A stretch of DNA of 64,000 nucleotides. Source: Arthrobacter crystallopoietes. Lineage in GTDB: Bacteria > Actinomycetota > Actinomycetes > Actinomycetales > Micrococcaceae. The DNA lies in NCBI RefSeq assembly GCF_002849715.1, contig NZ_CP018863.1:248001-312000 (forward strand). Reading direction: 5' to 3'. Position 1 is the first letter of the stretch. Every line of letters starts with the position of its first letter. Position numbers and translations under genes: made by a program. Shown piece after piece: positions 56,647-64,000 of this stretch. The notes beneath the pieces are model-generated. The model ran no database searches. It worked only from the letters and a program-made list of their open reading frames with translations, and was not told where the DNA came from.

Positions 56647-57021
56647 TTAGCGAGTCTTCTTCTTACCGGCGACGGTGCGCTTCGGGCCCTTACGGGTGCG
56701 AGCGTTGGTCTTGGTGCGCTGACCGCGAACGGGCAGGCCACGACGGTGGCGAATACCTTCGTAGCTACCGATCTCAACCTTGCGGCGGATGTCGGCGGCA
56801 ACCTCACGGCGGAGGTCACCTTCCACCTTGTAGTTGCCCTCGATGTAATCACGCAGCTGCACGAGCTCTGCATCGGTGAGGTCCTTGACGCGGGTGTCCG
56901 GGCTGATGCCGGTCTCCGCGACGATCTGCTCTGCACGGGTCTTACCCACGCCGTAGATGTAAGTCAGGGCGATGATTACCCGCTTTTCGCGGGGAATATC
57001 TACGCCAGCGAGACGAGCCAT
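56647..57021 (-). CDS. rpsM: 30S ribosomal protein S13
   Basis: A 124-residue S13 starting [20 protein letters not shown], with GRKTRAEQ-like [20 protein letters not shown] and the basic tail [20 protein letters not shown]. The ORF is open 34 codons further upstream, but homology fixes the start at 57021. Confidence 0.99.
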   Translation of the reverse strand: MARLAGVDIPREKRVIIALTYIYGVGKTRAEQIVAETGISPDTRVKDLTDAELVQLRDYIEGNYKVEGDLRREVAADIRRKVEIGSYEGIRHRRGLPVRGQRTKTNARTRKGPKRTVAGKKKTR

Positions 57022-57173
57022 ATGGCGGTTCTCCTTGTTGTATCCGGAGGTCTGAAGCAATGCATCCCTGTTACCAGGTCCCCGGCCTCCGAGCCCGGGG
57101 GTGTGCAGGAAATCCTGCTGCACTGCCTATTGAATTACTACGCGCGGGTAGTTCCTGCTTGGAAGCAGGAAGC

Positions 57174-57287
57174 TTAGCCCTGGCGCTGCTTGTGGCGCGG
57201 GTTCTCGCAGATCACAATGACGTTGCCCTTGCGACGAATCACCTGGCACTTATCACAGATCCGCTTGACGCTCGGCTGGACCTTCAT
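57174..57287 (-). CDS. rpmJ: 50S ribosomal protein L36
   Basis: A 37-residue protein, [20 protein letters not shown] followed by a second Cys and a His. It is the C+ form with the Zn ligands Cys, Cys, Cys, His (DKC...ICENPRH). It lies between infA and rpsM, as expected in this operon. Confidence 0.98.
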   Translation of the reverse strand: MKVQPSVKRICDKCQVIRRKGNVIVICENPRHKQRQG

Positions 57288-57359
57288 GGTTATCCTTTGC
57301 GTTTGCAGTTGTCGCTTGCGTAACTACCTATTACCGCGGTGGCCCGCGGAGCTAAGTCT

Positions 57360-57581
57360 TTACTTGTAGCGGTAGACGATACGGCCCCGTGAGAGGTCGT
57401 ACGGGCTGAGTTCCACTACAACACGGTCCTCTGGGAGGATCCTGATGTAGTGCTGACGCATCTTTCCAGAGATGTGAGCAAGCACAACGTGTCCGTTAGT
57501 CAGCTCAACGCGGAACATCGCGTTGGGCAGAGCTTCCTGCACAGTGCCTTCAATCTCTATGACACCGTCTTTCTTAGCCAT
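57360..57581 (-). CDS. infA: Translation initiation factor IF-1
   Basis: A 73-residue OB-fold protein, [20 protein letters not shown] with [20 protein letters not shown] and the end [10 protein letters not shown]. First gene of the infA-rpmJ-rpsM-rpsK-rpoA-rplQ-truA run. The 161-base gap upstream should hold the promoter. Confidence 0.99.
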   Translation of the reverse strand: MAKKDGVIEIEGTVQEALPNAMFRVELTNGHVVLAHISGKMRQHYIRILPEDRVVVELSPYDLSRGRIVYRYK

Positions 57582-57742
57582 ATCCTCCGCTAACGTCAGT
57601 AACCACCACTTGCGTGGGGCTAGTTTTTGGGTTTTGCTTGCCGCTAGACTTCCGGTGGAATGCGCTCAAAGAGCGGCCCCGGGCCCGGCAACGGGCACGA
57701 AAGTAGAGACAACCAACAGATAACTGTACTCCGCGCGCCGCC

Positions 57743-58723
57743 TTAAGTTAAATCGGGATGCTTTGCAAGTACGACGGCGGGAGTTTCCACAGTCTCGGCA
57801 CTCGCCACCGCGTCAAGGATGGCAAGGCGGACGGCTTCCGCCGCCAAAATCTGCAGTTCCAGGACCGGGGTGACGGGGCCCTCTTGCACCAGCTGCTTCT
57901 CGCCGGTGGCTAGGCCGAAGACCACATCGCCGTCGCCGAGTGTGTGGGAGGGATTGAGCGCTCTGGCCAGTCCCGCATGCGAGGCCGAAGCAGTGCGCTT
58001 GACCTGGGCGGGATCCAGCACGGCGTTGGTGGCGACGACGCAAAGCGTAGTGTTCAGCGGCGCATGGGTGGGTGGCGGCGCTTGGCTGGGGAGCGGCGGC
58101 AGCGCGGGGGCCGCGGGCAAGACCTGTTCCCTGCCGAGCCCAACGGGCGCGCCAGCGGCGTTGACTACCGCGATTGCACCGATGACCACCTCGGTGTTGC
58201 TCCCGCTCATCCGCAGCGAAGCACTGCCCACTCCCCCTTTATAGCGCTGGTAATCCAGCGCAGCTCCGGCGCCGGCGCCCGCGTTGCCCCGCTGTACCGG
58301 CGCAAAGTCTGGAGAGGCACCTGCAGCAGCAGCGGCGTCGTACCCCATTTGCTCGGTTGGCCGGGCCTTGGCATCGCCGCCGCGGCCGAGGTCGAAGATT
58401 GCTGCCGCGGGCACGATTGGAACTACGCCGGCGTCTGTGCGGAAGCCTCTGTCCTGCTCCTCAAGCCAGCGCTGTGCGCCGTGGGCGGTGATCAACCCGA
58501 AGGCGCTGCCGCCGGTGAGGACCACCGCGTCCACCGTGGGGACCAGCGTGGTCGGGTCGAGTGCGTCGGTTTCGTGGGTGGCCGGGCCTCCCCCGCCCAC
58601 GTGCACGGAACCGATGGTTCCCGGCGGCGGCAGCACCACGGTCACGCCGGACAGCCAGCCCTCGCCGATCCGCTGGATCTGGCCGACCTTGATTCCGGGG
58701 ACATCGGTGATGGAGGAAGTCAT
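57743..58723 (-). CDS. P1 family peptidase (DmpA/NylC-like)
   Basis: A 326-residue enzyme of the DmpA/NylC N-terminal nucleophile family, which matures by self-cleavage. It shows ITDVPGIKVGQIQRIGEGWL, TGGSAFGLITAHGAQRWLEE and the likely cleavage region HAPLNTTLCVVATNAVLD, where the chain is expected to split before a Thr. Known members are aminopeptidases or nylon-oligomer hydrolases; the substrate here is open. It is separated from the aminoglycoside-type phosphotransferase gene by 9 bases and is likely co-transcribed with it. Confidence 0.92.
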   Translation of the reverse strand: MTSSITDVPGIKVGQIQRIGEGWLSGVTVVLPPPGTIGSVHVGGGGPATHETDALDPTTLVPTVDAVVLTGGSAFGLITAHGAQRWLEEQDRGFRTDAGVVPIVPAAAIFDLGRGGDAKARPTEQMGYDAAAAAGASPDFAPVQRGNAGAGAGAALDYQRYKGGVGSASLRMSGSNTEVVIGAIAVVNAAGAPVGLGREQVLPAAPALPPLPSQAPPPTHAPLNTTLCVVATNAVLDPAQVKRTASASHAGLARALNPSHTLGDGDVVFGLATGEKQLVQEGPVTPVLELQILAAEAVRLAILDAVASAETVETPAVVLAKHPDLT

Positions 58724-58732
58724 GCCTTCACT

Positions 58733-59539
58733 CTAGAGGGCGGTACGGATCAGATCCGCGTTGTCGGTGAGCCAGGCTTCGGCCCTGGGCAGCCGGTCCT
58801 TCACACCCTCGTCCCACCAGCGCCGGAAGACCGGGTCGGCGTCGGCGGCAGCTTTAGCAGTGATCGCTGCGTTGCGGCCGCGCCGGATGGCGACATCGAC
58901 CAGACTGCTTCTTTGCTCGGAGTTCATTCCGTAGGTGTCGGCGAACAGCCGCACCCGAGCCGGAATGTCTGCGTCAGCCAGGGCCGGGGCCCGGTCTGAC
59001 GGGTGCAGAAGCGGCGCCCACCAATAGAGGGCGTTGACGACGTCGGCGACCCGGGTTGTCGGCCTGGCGAGGTCGAAGTCGACCAGGGCAGCCGGAAGGC
59101 CGTTGCGGAAGACGACATTACCCGGGCAGTAGTCCTGATGGGAGACGAGTTCAGGCTTGGCGAACAGTGGCTTAACGCCTGAGGGACGGATACCGGGAAG
59201 GCTGCCGAACACCGCGCCTTCCGGCGGCACCCACCCCTGCGCGGCGTCGTGCAGCCGGCGGACGAGCTTGGCCAGCGCGGCCAGCACCTCCGGACCCGCT
59301 ACTTCGGCGGGTAACGGCTCCACCGGGATGTCGCCCGAGACGTAGGAGAGGACTTCCCGTCCGGCGTCGTCGTAGCCGAGCGGGAGCGGAGCGGCATCGA
59401 AGCCCTGGGCATGCAGGTGCGCCAGATACTGCTGGACGGTGGCGGTGAACGGTCGGACCGGCCGGCGTACTGTGTCCCCGATTTTGACCACCTCGGTCCA
59501 GCCGCCCTCGCCCAACTGCTGCCCGCCGTCGTCGTTCAT
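58733..59539 (-). CDS. Aminoglycoside phosphotransferase (APH) family protein
   Basis: A 268-residue kinase-like protein. The APH fold shows the Brenner-type motif LVSHQDYCPGNVVFRNGLPA and the Mg-binding ALVDFDLARPTTRVADVVNA. It may phosphorylate a small metabolite such as choline, homoserine or an antibiotic; resistance is not implied. The ATG at 59539 is preferred for the AAGGAG upstream, rather than a start at 59563. Confidence 0.88.
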   Translation of the reverse strand: MNDDGGQQLGEGGWTEVVKIGDTVRRPVRPFTATVQQYLAHLHAQGFDAAPLPLGYDDAGREVLSYVSGDIPVEPLPAEVAGPEVLAALAKLVRRLHDAAQGWVPPEGAVFGSLPGIRPSGVKPLFAKPELVSHQDYCPGNVVFRNGLPAALVDFDLARPTTRVADVVNALYWWAPLLHPSDRAPALADADIPARVRLFADTYGMNSEQRSSLVDVAIRRGRNAAITAKAAADADPVFRRWWDEGVKDRLPRAEAWLTDNADLIRTAL

Positions 59540-59564
59540 TGGATGCTCCTTATAAACTCGCATG

Positions 59565-60032
59565 TCATTGCGCGGCGGCGAGTTCTGCCCGCAACTCCTC
59601 CTCGAGAGCGGCGAGGGCCGCGGCCGCGGCGACGATGGCTTGGACCTGCTCGGCCGGAAGCTTCAGCAGGGCGGTGCTGATGGACCCGGACCACGCCTCC
59701 TCGATGAGCTTCTTGTTCTTTTGCGCGACTTCAGTCGGATAGAGCAAGGCCAGCCTGCGGTCCGACGGGCTGGTTTTCCGCTCCACCAGTCCGCGGCCAA
59801 CCAGCGCCTTCACTGCGGCACTGGCATTACTCTGGCGCAACCCCAGTTGCACGGCAAGCTCCGAAACGGTCAGACCCGGTTGCGCGTGGATGCGCATGAG
59901 CACCACCAGTTCGGAGGTGGGCAGCGGATCAAGGCCGGCCGCCGAGGGAAGAATGCGGTGGATGGTCCAGGACAGAGAGTGCAGCAGCGATCCCAATTCG
60001 TGGGAGGGAACACTGGTTGTGGTCGACGACAT
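59565..60032 (-). CDS. MarR family regulator
   Basis: A 155-residue winged-helix regulator. The wHTH (about 45-105) has GLTVSELAVQLGLRQSNASA, then VKALVGRGLVERKTSPSDRR, the MarR signature. The C-terminal helix is Ala/Leu/Glu-rich for dimerisation. It is divergent from the MFS exporter gene with 90 bases between them, so it probably represses that gene and itself. Confidence 0.92.
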   Translation of the reverse strand: MSSTTTSVPSHELGSLLHSLSWTIHRILPSAAGLDPLPTSELVVLMRIHAQPGLTVSELAVQLGLRQSNASAAVKALVGRGLVERKTSPSDRRLALLYPTEVAQKNKKLIEEAWSGSISTALLKLPAEQVQAIVAAAAALAALEEELRAELAAAQ

Positions 60033-60122
60033 AGTCCCATCCTAGTCCATATTTTGACATATATATAAAGTTATAACTAGATTCAATGCAGCCCCCATTC
60101 TCTTCCTGGTTAGGAAACCGCT

Positions 60123-61388
60123 GTGACTTCAACTCCCCCGCGCGATGCCACCCGCCTGACGGGCACGGTGATCGGGGTTCTGGCCCTGCTGACCGCGGTG
60201 AGCCCGCTGGCCACGGACATGTACCTGCCCGCCTTCCCGCAGATGGCGATCGATCTGGGTGTCTCGGCCACCAGCATCCAGCTGACGCTCACGACGTTTC
60301 TGATCGGGCTGGCACTCGGCCAACTCATCATCGGTCCTTTGTCCGACGGGACGGGACGGCGTAAGCCGCTGCTGATCGGCACCGCCATCTGCCTGCTGGC
60401 CAGCATCGGAACGGCCGTTGCGCCCAACGTTGAACTCCTCATCGCGGCGCGCTTCGTCCAGGGCTTGAGCGGCGCCGCCGGCGTAGTGCTAGCCCGCGCC
60501 ATCATCTCCGACTCCGCCAAGGGGGTCCAGGCCGCCAAGGTGCTGGGTGTCATGATGATCATCCTTGGCATCGCCCCGGTGCTGGCCCCGGTGCTCGGCG
60601 GCGCCATCATCGCCGGCCTGGGTTGGCGTGGTGTCTTCTGGGTAGTGGCGTTCCTGGTTGCACTGATGTTCATCGCCGCGCTGTGCTTCATCAAGGAAAC
60701 GCTCCCGGCGTCCGGACGTCAGGGCGGCGGCCTCAAGGCCATGCTCCGCAGCGGCAGGACCGTGCTTTCCAACCGGAACTACGTTGGGTACCTGGTCACG
60801 TTCTGTTTCGCCTTCGGTGCGATGTTCGCCTACATTTCGGCGTCGCCATTTGTCCTGCAGAATGTTCTGGGCCTGTCCACAACCACGTATTCGCTGGTCT
60901 TCGGGCTTAATGCCCTGGCCATCATGATCTCCGCGATCATCGCTACCAAGCTGGCCGGGCGCGTGGACTTCCGCAAGATGCTCGGCGGCGGTGTGATCGC
61001 TCTCGTGCTTGCGACCTTGGCCCTGCTGACGGTGGTGTTCACCGGCGTTGCGATGATCCCCACCCTGCTGCTGCTCTTCGTCTTCCAAGGCTCGTTGGGG
61101 TTCATCTACGGCAACGCCACAGCCCTTGCCCTAGGTGAAGCGCGGCAGCACGCCGGCACCGCCTCCGCCTTCCTCGGCGCTTTCCAGTTCATCCTTGCCG
61201 GCGCGGTTTCGCCACTCGTCGGTCTGGCGGGCGAGCACGATGCCCTGCCCATGGCGATCGCCATGGCGTTGGCTGCGCTCATTTCCGCAGCGGGCTTCTT
61301 CCTGCTGACCCGCAACCGCTCCGCCGAGGCGATCGACGGGGAAGCAGAGCCTGCGCGGCCCGAAATGAGCGAAGCGGCAACTCGCTGA
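60123..61388 (+). CDS. MFS multidrug efflux transporter, Bcr/CflA type
   Basis: A 421-residue 12-TM proton antiporter. It begins with the family pattern VSPLATDMYLPAFPQMAIDL, followed by IGLALGQLIIGPLSDGTGRR (motif A) and RFVQGLSGAAGVVLARAIIS (motif C region), typical of Bcr/CflA drug exporters. The start is a GTG at 60123. The substrate may be a drug, sulfonamide or bicyclomycin-like compound. It is divergent from marR. Confidence 0.94.
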   Translation: MTSTPPRDATRLTGTVIGVLALLTAVSPLATDMYLPAFPQMAIDLGVSATSIQLTLTTFLIGLALGQLIIGPLSDGTGRRKPLLIGTAICLLASIGTAVAPNVELLIAARFVQGLSGAAGVVLARAIISDSAKGVQAAKVLGVMMIILGIAPVLAPVLGGAIIAGLGWRGVFWVVAFLVALMFIAALCFIKETLPASGRQGGGLKAMLRSGRTVLSNRNYVGYLVTFCFAFGAMFAYISASPFVLQNVLGLSTTTYSLVFGLNALAIMISAIIATKLAGRVDFRKMLGGGVIALVLATLALLTVVFTGVAMIPTLLLLFVFQGSLGFIYGNATALALGEARQHAGTASAFLGAFQFILAGAVSPLVGLAGEHDALPMAIAMALAALISAAGFFLLTRNRSAEAIDGEAEPARPEMSEAATR

Positions 61389-61394
61389 ACACCC

Positions 61395-61991
61395 TCAGAG
61401 CTTCGTGACGTCGATCGTCCCGGGCTTCATGTCGATGGCTTCGCAGAACTGCTCGACGTTGGCGGGCAGCCCGTCCGGCGTCGCGAAAACCGCGTAGCGC
61501 CAGTCATCCCGGATACAGGTCACCATGGCCGGCGGTTCGCTTCCCGGGGCCTGCTGGTCCTGTCCCTCCTGGGACCGGCCCTCCCCCGGCGCCGCTTCTT
61601 CCGGCGATGACTGTCCCGGCTCCGGCAGCGGTGCTTCCCGCCAGAGCGCGCCGCAGAGTTCCTGCGGGTCGATGCGCTGCGGGACGCCGGACAGATCCAC
61701 CATGACGCTGCCGTCCGGATTGGTGCCCACGATCTCGCCGCCGCTGGCGAAACCCGCCTCCTGTTGCGGGGCATCGGGCGTGGAGCCCATGTAGCAGATG
61801 GCGGTGAAGCGCTTCTGGTCGTCCGTGAGGTTCAGAATGGCAAAGCCCGCAGTGGCGGAACCGGCCAGCACCGGCACGGCGACCGCAGCGGTGACCACCC
61901 GCCGTCGTCGTTTGTGGCGGGCGATGTCCTGCGTAATCCGGGCATTCAGCGCCGAGCGCACGCGCGCTTTACTGAGCTGGAGTTCGTCCAT
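61395..61991 (-). CDS. Membrane protein, possible anti-sigma factor
   Basis: A 198-residue protein. The cytoplasmic N-terminus (1-32) is basic and helical (VRSALNARITQDIARHKRRR). One TM lies at 33-53 (VVTAAVAVPVLAGSATAGFA). The outside part holds four cysteines (ICYMG, ELCGALW, VTCIRDD, EQFCEAI), probably two disulphides, and a Pro/Glu/Gln-rich linker. It has no zinc-binding anti-sigma motif. It follows the sigma factor gene by 2 bases, the place where anti-sigma genes normally sit; that role is inferred. Confidence 0.8.
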   Translation of the reverse strand: MDELQLSKARVRSALNARITQDIARHKRRRRVVTAAVAVPVLAGSATAGFAILNLTDDQKRFTAICYMGSTPDAPQQEAGFASGGEIVGTNPDGSVMVDLSGVPQRIDPQELCGALWREAPLPEPGQSSPEEAAPGEGRSQEGQDQQAPGSEPPAMVTCIRDDWRYAVFATPDGLPANVEQFCEAIDMKPGTIDVTKL

Positions 61992-61993
61992 TC

Positions 61994-62590
61994 CTATTCA
62001 CCTTCTTCCGCTGTGAGCACGTCCGAAAACTGGTTCTTCAGCCGGTTGCGCAGACGCAGCACCCGGTTCTTGACGGCGGCCTTGGTCAGGCCGAGTTCCT
62101 TGGCAATGTCGCCGTGCGGGCGGCCGCCGACGAAGTGGACCAGGAAGATCCGCTGGTCGGCTTCGGGCATGGCCGACACCGCGCGGTGGACCCGGTTGAG
62201 GGTGTCCTGCGCGATGACCTTCTCTTCGGTCGAGACTTCGGCAAGCACCCGCCCGATATCCATCCGGTCGATGTCCAGCATGTGCTGGTTGCCCTTCTTG
62301 CGCAGATGGTTCGCCGCCAGATATTTAGCTGTGGTGTAGAGCCATGGGAACACGGAGCCGTTGACGCACTTGACCCGCTTCGCCTTCTCCCACATGAGGA
62401 AGAAGGTTTCCTGCGCAAGCTCCTCCGCGGCTCCGACGTCGCCGGTGATCCTGCCCAGGTACCGCAGCACGCCATCAGCGTGGCGCTCGTAGAGCACGCC
62501 GAACGCGTCTTCGTCCCTGCGTCCGCAGCGCCGGAGCAGCGCGGACTCATCCGGCGGCCCCTCGGCCGCCGGCTCGTCATCGACTGCCAT
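61994..62590 (-). CDS. ECF-type RNA polymerase sigma factor
   Basis: A 198-residue sigma-70 family factor. Region 2 (about 22-95) has FGVLYERHADGVLRYLGRIT, AEELAQETFFLMWEKA and WLYTTAKYLAANHLRKKG. Region 4 (about 130-185) has AMPEADQRIFLVHFVGGRPH and KAAVKNRVLRLRNRLKNQFS. The N-terminal 20 residues are acidic. The ATG abuts the TAG of the upstream gene and no ribosome site is seen, so translation is probably coupled to that gene. Confidence 0.93.
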   Translation of the reverse strand: MAVDDEPAAEGPPDESALLRRCGRRDEDAFGVLYERHADGVLRYLGRITGDVGAAEELAQETFFLMWEKAKRVKCVNGSVFPWLYTTAKYLAANHLRKKGNQHMLDIDRMDIGRVLAEVSTEEKVIAQDTLNRVHRAVSAMPEADQRIFLVHFVGGRPHGDIAKELGLTKAAVKNRVLRLRNRLKNQFSDVLTAEEGE

Positions 62591-63403
62591 CTAGCCGAAG
62601 AAACTGGCTGACGAAGCCTCGTCATTGAAAGCACCGATCCAGCTCGAGAACTGGTAGTCACCATAGATAGCCCCTTCGCCGTCGCGGTCTTCGTGCAGCC
62701 GCACGTTGCAGCCGTTGTACCCGCGGAAGGACGTGACCCGGTCATTCCAGCCGACGTCGGCCAGATTGATGAAGGCCGAGCCGCCCGCGGAGCAGCCCCC
62801 GTAGTTCAGGATCCGGTACGAGGCCCCGGAGTACCCGGCGTTCGCGTACACAATGCCAGCTGTAACCAACGACGACGACGGCGCCTCTTCGGTCACGGGC
62901 GCCGGCTCAACTGTCGGCTGGGTTGCCATCGCGGGCACTGCTGTTGCCGGCGTTGCCATCGCGGGCTCCGCTGTCATTGGTGTTGCCGCGGCCGGTTCCA
63001 CGGTTCGCTGCGTGGCCATGGCGGGCTCAGCCACCTGGGTCGCCATGGCCGGCTCAATCGTCTGCGTGGTTGTGGCGGGTTTAATCGTCTGCGCGGTTGA
63101 CGCCGGTTCAGCCAACTGCTCGGTTACGGTTTGCTCGACCGTTCCGGCCAACTGGTCCACACCCAACTGCTCCAGTGCCGTGTCCAAGGCGGCCTCAGTT
63201 TCGTAGCATGCGGACGCAGAAGTAACGGCGTTGAACCAACAATGCGCGCCGGTGGACGCCTTAGTCGAGGTTGTCTCCGAGGTTCCAAAGGGCGCTGGGC
63301 TGGCGGCGGCGACCGCCGGAACGGCGCCTATTCCGATCAGTCCTGCGGTGATTACTGCCGCGAAGACGGCATGCTTGCGCTGTTTCAGTACTTTGCGGCC
63401 CAT
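62591..63403 (-). CDS. Exported repeat protein with I36/beta-gamma-crystallin-like domain
   Basis: A 270-residue exported protein. The Sec signal ends near ITAGLIGIGAVPAVAAASPA. Next comes a short Cys-containing region (GAHCWFNAVTSASACYETEA). Residues about 85-170 repeat a unit of eight to ten residues of the type EPAMATQ/AEPAMATP. The C-terminal 90 residues resemble peptidase-inhibitor I36 and beta-gamma crystallin folds (GIVYANAGYSGASYRILNYG, WNDRVTSFRGYNGC). It is the first gene of an operon with the ECF sigma factor and a membrane protein. The role (inhibitor, wall-binding or signal) is not known. Confidence 0.85.
   Translation of the reverse strand: MGRKVLKQRKHAVFAAVITAGLIGIGAVPAVAAASPAPFGTSETTSTKASTGAHCWFNAVTSASACYETEAALDTALEQLGVDQLAGTVEQTVTEQLAEPASTAQTIKPATTTQTIEPAMATQVAEPAMATQRTVEPAAATPMTAEPAMATPATAVPAMATQPTVEPAPVTEEAPSSSLVTAGIVYANAGYSGASYRILNYGGCSAGGSAFINLADVGWNDRVTSFRGYNGCNVRLHEDRDGEGAIYGDYQFSSWIGAFNDEASSASFFG
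62890..63115 (-). repeat. Coding repeats of an EPAMATQ-type unit
   Basis: Within the exported protein gene, the unit EPAMATQ or EPAMATP and close variants (VEPAAATP, VPAMATQ) recurs about eight times at spacings of 8-10 residues. The DNA repeats are imperfect copies of a GGCTCAG/CCATGGC-rich unit. Copy number may vary between strains. Confidence 0.75.
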
Positions 63404-63634
63404 GTTTCCACCATATAAGAGCCCCTTCCCGGGCTCCTAAAGCCCTGTGGATCGGAAGGAAAGATGTGGCGGCCAACGGAGCGGTGAGCCGTTCGCTCCC
63501 ACCGCCCCGCGGCCATACCCTCGATGACCCTCTCTCCATGCAATGCATCCTGACGGGCCGAAGCCGTTCGTTCCTCAGCCGGAGTCAGGTCCCTTGCGGG
63601 CCATCTACTTAGTAAATGTGCCGGGGATGCAAAA

Positions 63635-63676
63635 GGTCTCGCCTGGAATGAAAGTTTTTTCATCCCGGGCGAGACC
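63635..63676 (-). terminator. Rho-independent terminator of map
   Basis: GGTCTCGCC (63635-63643) and GGCGAGACC (63668-63676) pair perfectly around an inner ATGAA/TTCAT stem. On the minus strand the stem is followed by TTTT (63631-63634). It lies about 65 bases downstream of the map stop. The gap 63404-63741 otherwise holds only the promoter of the exported-protein operon. Confidence 0.85.
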
Positions 63677-63741
63677 GGCGGAAGGTGACGCTCAAAGGTT
63701 AAGCCAAGAGCCGCCGTCGTCCGCTTGAAAATGAGGGCCGA

Positions 63742-64000
63742 TCAGTCCAGCGGAACCGGCGTGACGCCCAGCGGCGCCAGCTTGGCTACGCCGCCGTCTT
63801 CGGCAGTGAGGACCCAGATGCCCTTGTCGTGCACGGCGACCGTGTGTTCCCACTGGCACGAGCGCGAGCCGTCGGTGGTCACGACGGTCCAGTCATCGTC
63901 CAGGGTTTTGGTCTCGATGTCGCCGCGGACCAGCATCGGTTCGATGGCCAGGCACAGGCCCGAACGGATCTTCGGGCCGCGGTGGCTGGTGCGGTAGTTC
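63742..64000 (-). CDS. map: Type I methionine aminopeptidase, C-terminal part
   Basis: The right edge cuts the gene, leaving the last 86 codons. The visible region reads TSHRGPKIRSGLCLAIEPML and then SRSCQWEHTVAVHDKGIWVL. The Glu in IEPM and the Glu in WEHT are metal ligands of type I methionine aminopeptidases, which remove the initiator Met. The enzyme is partial here, so the N-terminal type (a or c) cannot be told. Confidence 0.88.
   Translation of the reverse strand, partial: NYRTSHRGPKIRSGLCLAIEPMLVRGDIETKTLDDDWTVVTTDGSRSCQWEHTVAVHDKGIWVLTAEDGGVAKLAPLGVTPVPLD

Noticed and set aside
58733..59539. Aminoglycoside resistance gene
   Set aside because: The APH fold is shared by many metabolite kinases, and nothing in sequence or context points to an antibiotic substrate.

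Overview
The window reads as chromosomal DNA of a high-GC actinobacterium, most likely an Arthrobacter-like member of the Micrococcaceae. This is inferred from the GC-rich third codon positions, the infA-rpmJ-rpsM-rpsK-rpoA-rplQ-truA order, the glgX-treY-treZ trehalose operon, a 361-residue actinobacterial inositol phosphate synthase and a Tad pilus locus of the Gram-positive type. No phage, insertion sequence, CRISPR array, tRNA or rRNA was seen.

Layout. 1-9 kb holds accessory and regulatory genes: small unknown proteins, a GNAT acetyltransferase, a TetR/MMPL efflux pair, an aldo/keto reductase, and DoxX beside a divergent cysteine-rich HTH regulator. 9-17 kb is one minus-strand operon, glgX-treY-treZ-nnr, which turns glycogen or maltodextrin into trehalose and ends with an NAD(P)H-hydrate repair enzyme. 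17-26 kb carries a Tat-exported glycoside hydrolase-like protein, a DUF6226 fusion, a decayed gene, a signal peptidase, a CopD-CtaG copper protein and a divergent multicopper oxidase. 26-31 kb carries acpS, glmS, coaA, a D,D-carboxypeptidase lipoprotein and mscL. 31-38 kb carries a large Pro/Asp-rich exported protein with a hairpin-filled upstream region, dctA, a secreted beta-propeller, glmM, rpsI and rplM. 39-44 kb carries ino1 and a mannitol module (tetR-mtlA-mtlD). 44.9-52.4 kb is a complete Tad (Flp pilus) locus. 52-58 kb carries a Rieske protein and the infA-to-truA operon. 58-64 kb carries a P1 peptidase, a phosphotransferase, a MarR/MFS pair, a three-gene operon of ECF sigma factor, membrane protein and exported I36-like protein, and the end of map.

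The genes largely serve envelope and storage metabolism. GlmS and GlmM feed peptidoglycan precursors, the VanY-like enzyme trims peptidoglycan, and MscL and trehalose handle osmotic stress. Ino1 feeds inositol lipids and mycothiol. CopD-CtaG and the oxidase handle copper at the membrane.

The most unusual signal is not a gene. The 9-mer ACGACGGCG occurs 36 times by my count (16 on the plus strand, 20 on the minus), against one or two expected. It falls in several reading frames and between genes, and it is absent from about 44.3 to 53.7 kb, a stretch that contains the whole Tad locus. It behaves like a DNA-level signal such as an uptake, Chi or architecture motif, and the Tad locus looks acquired.
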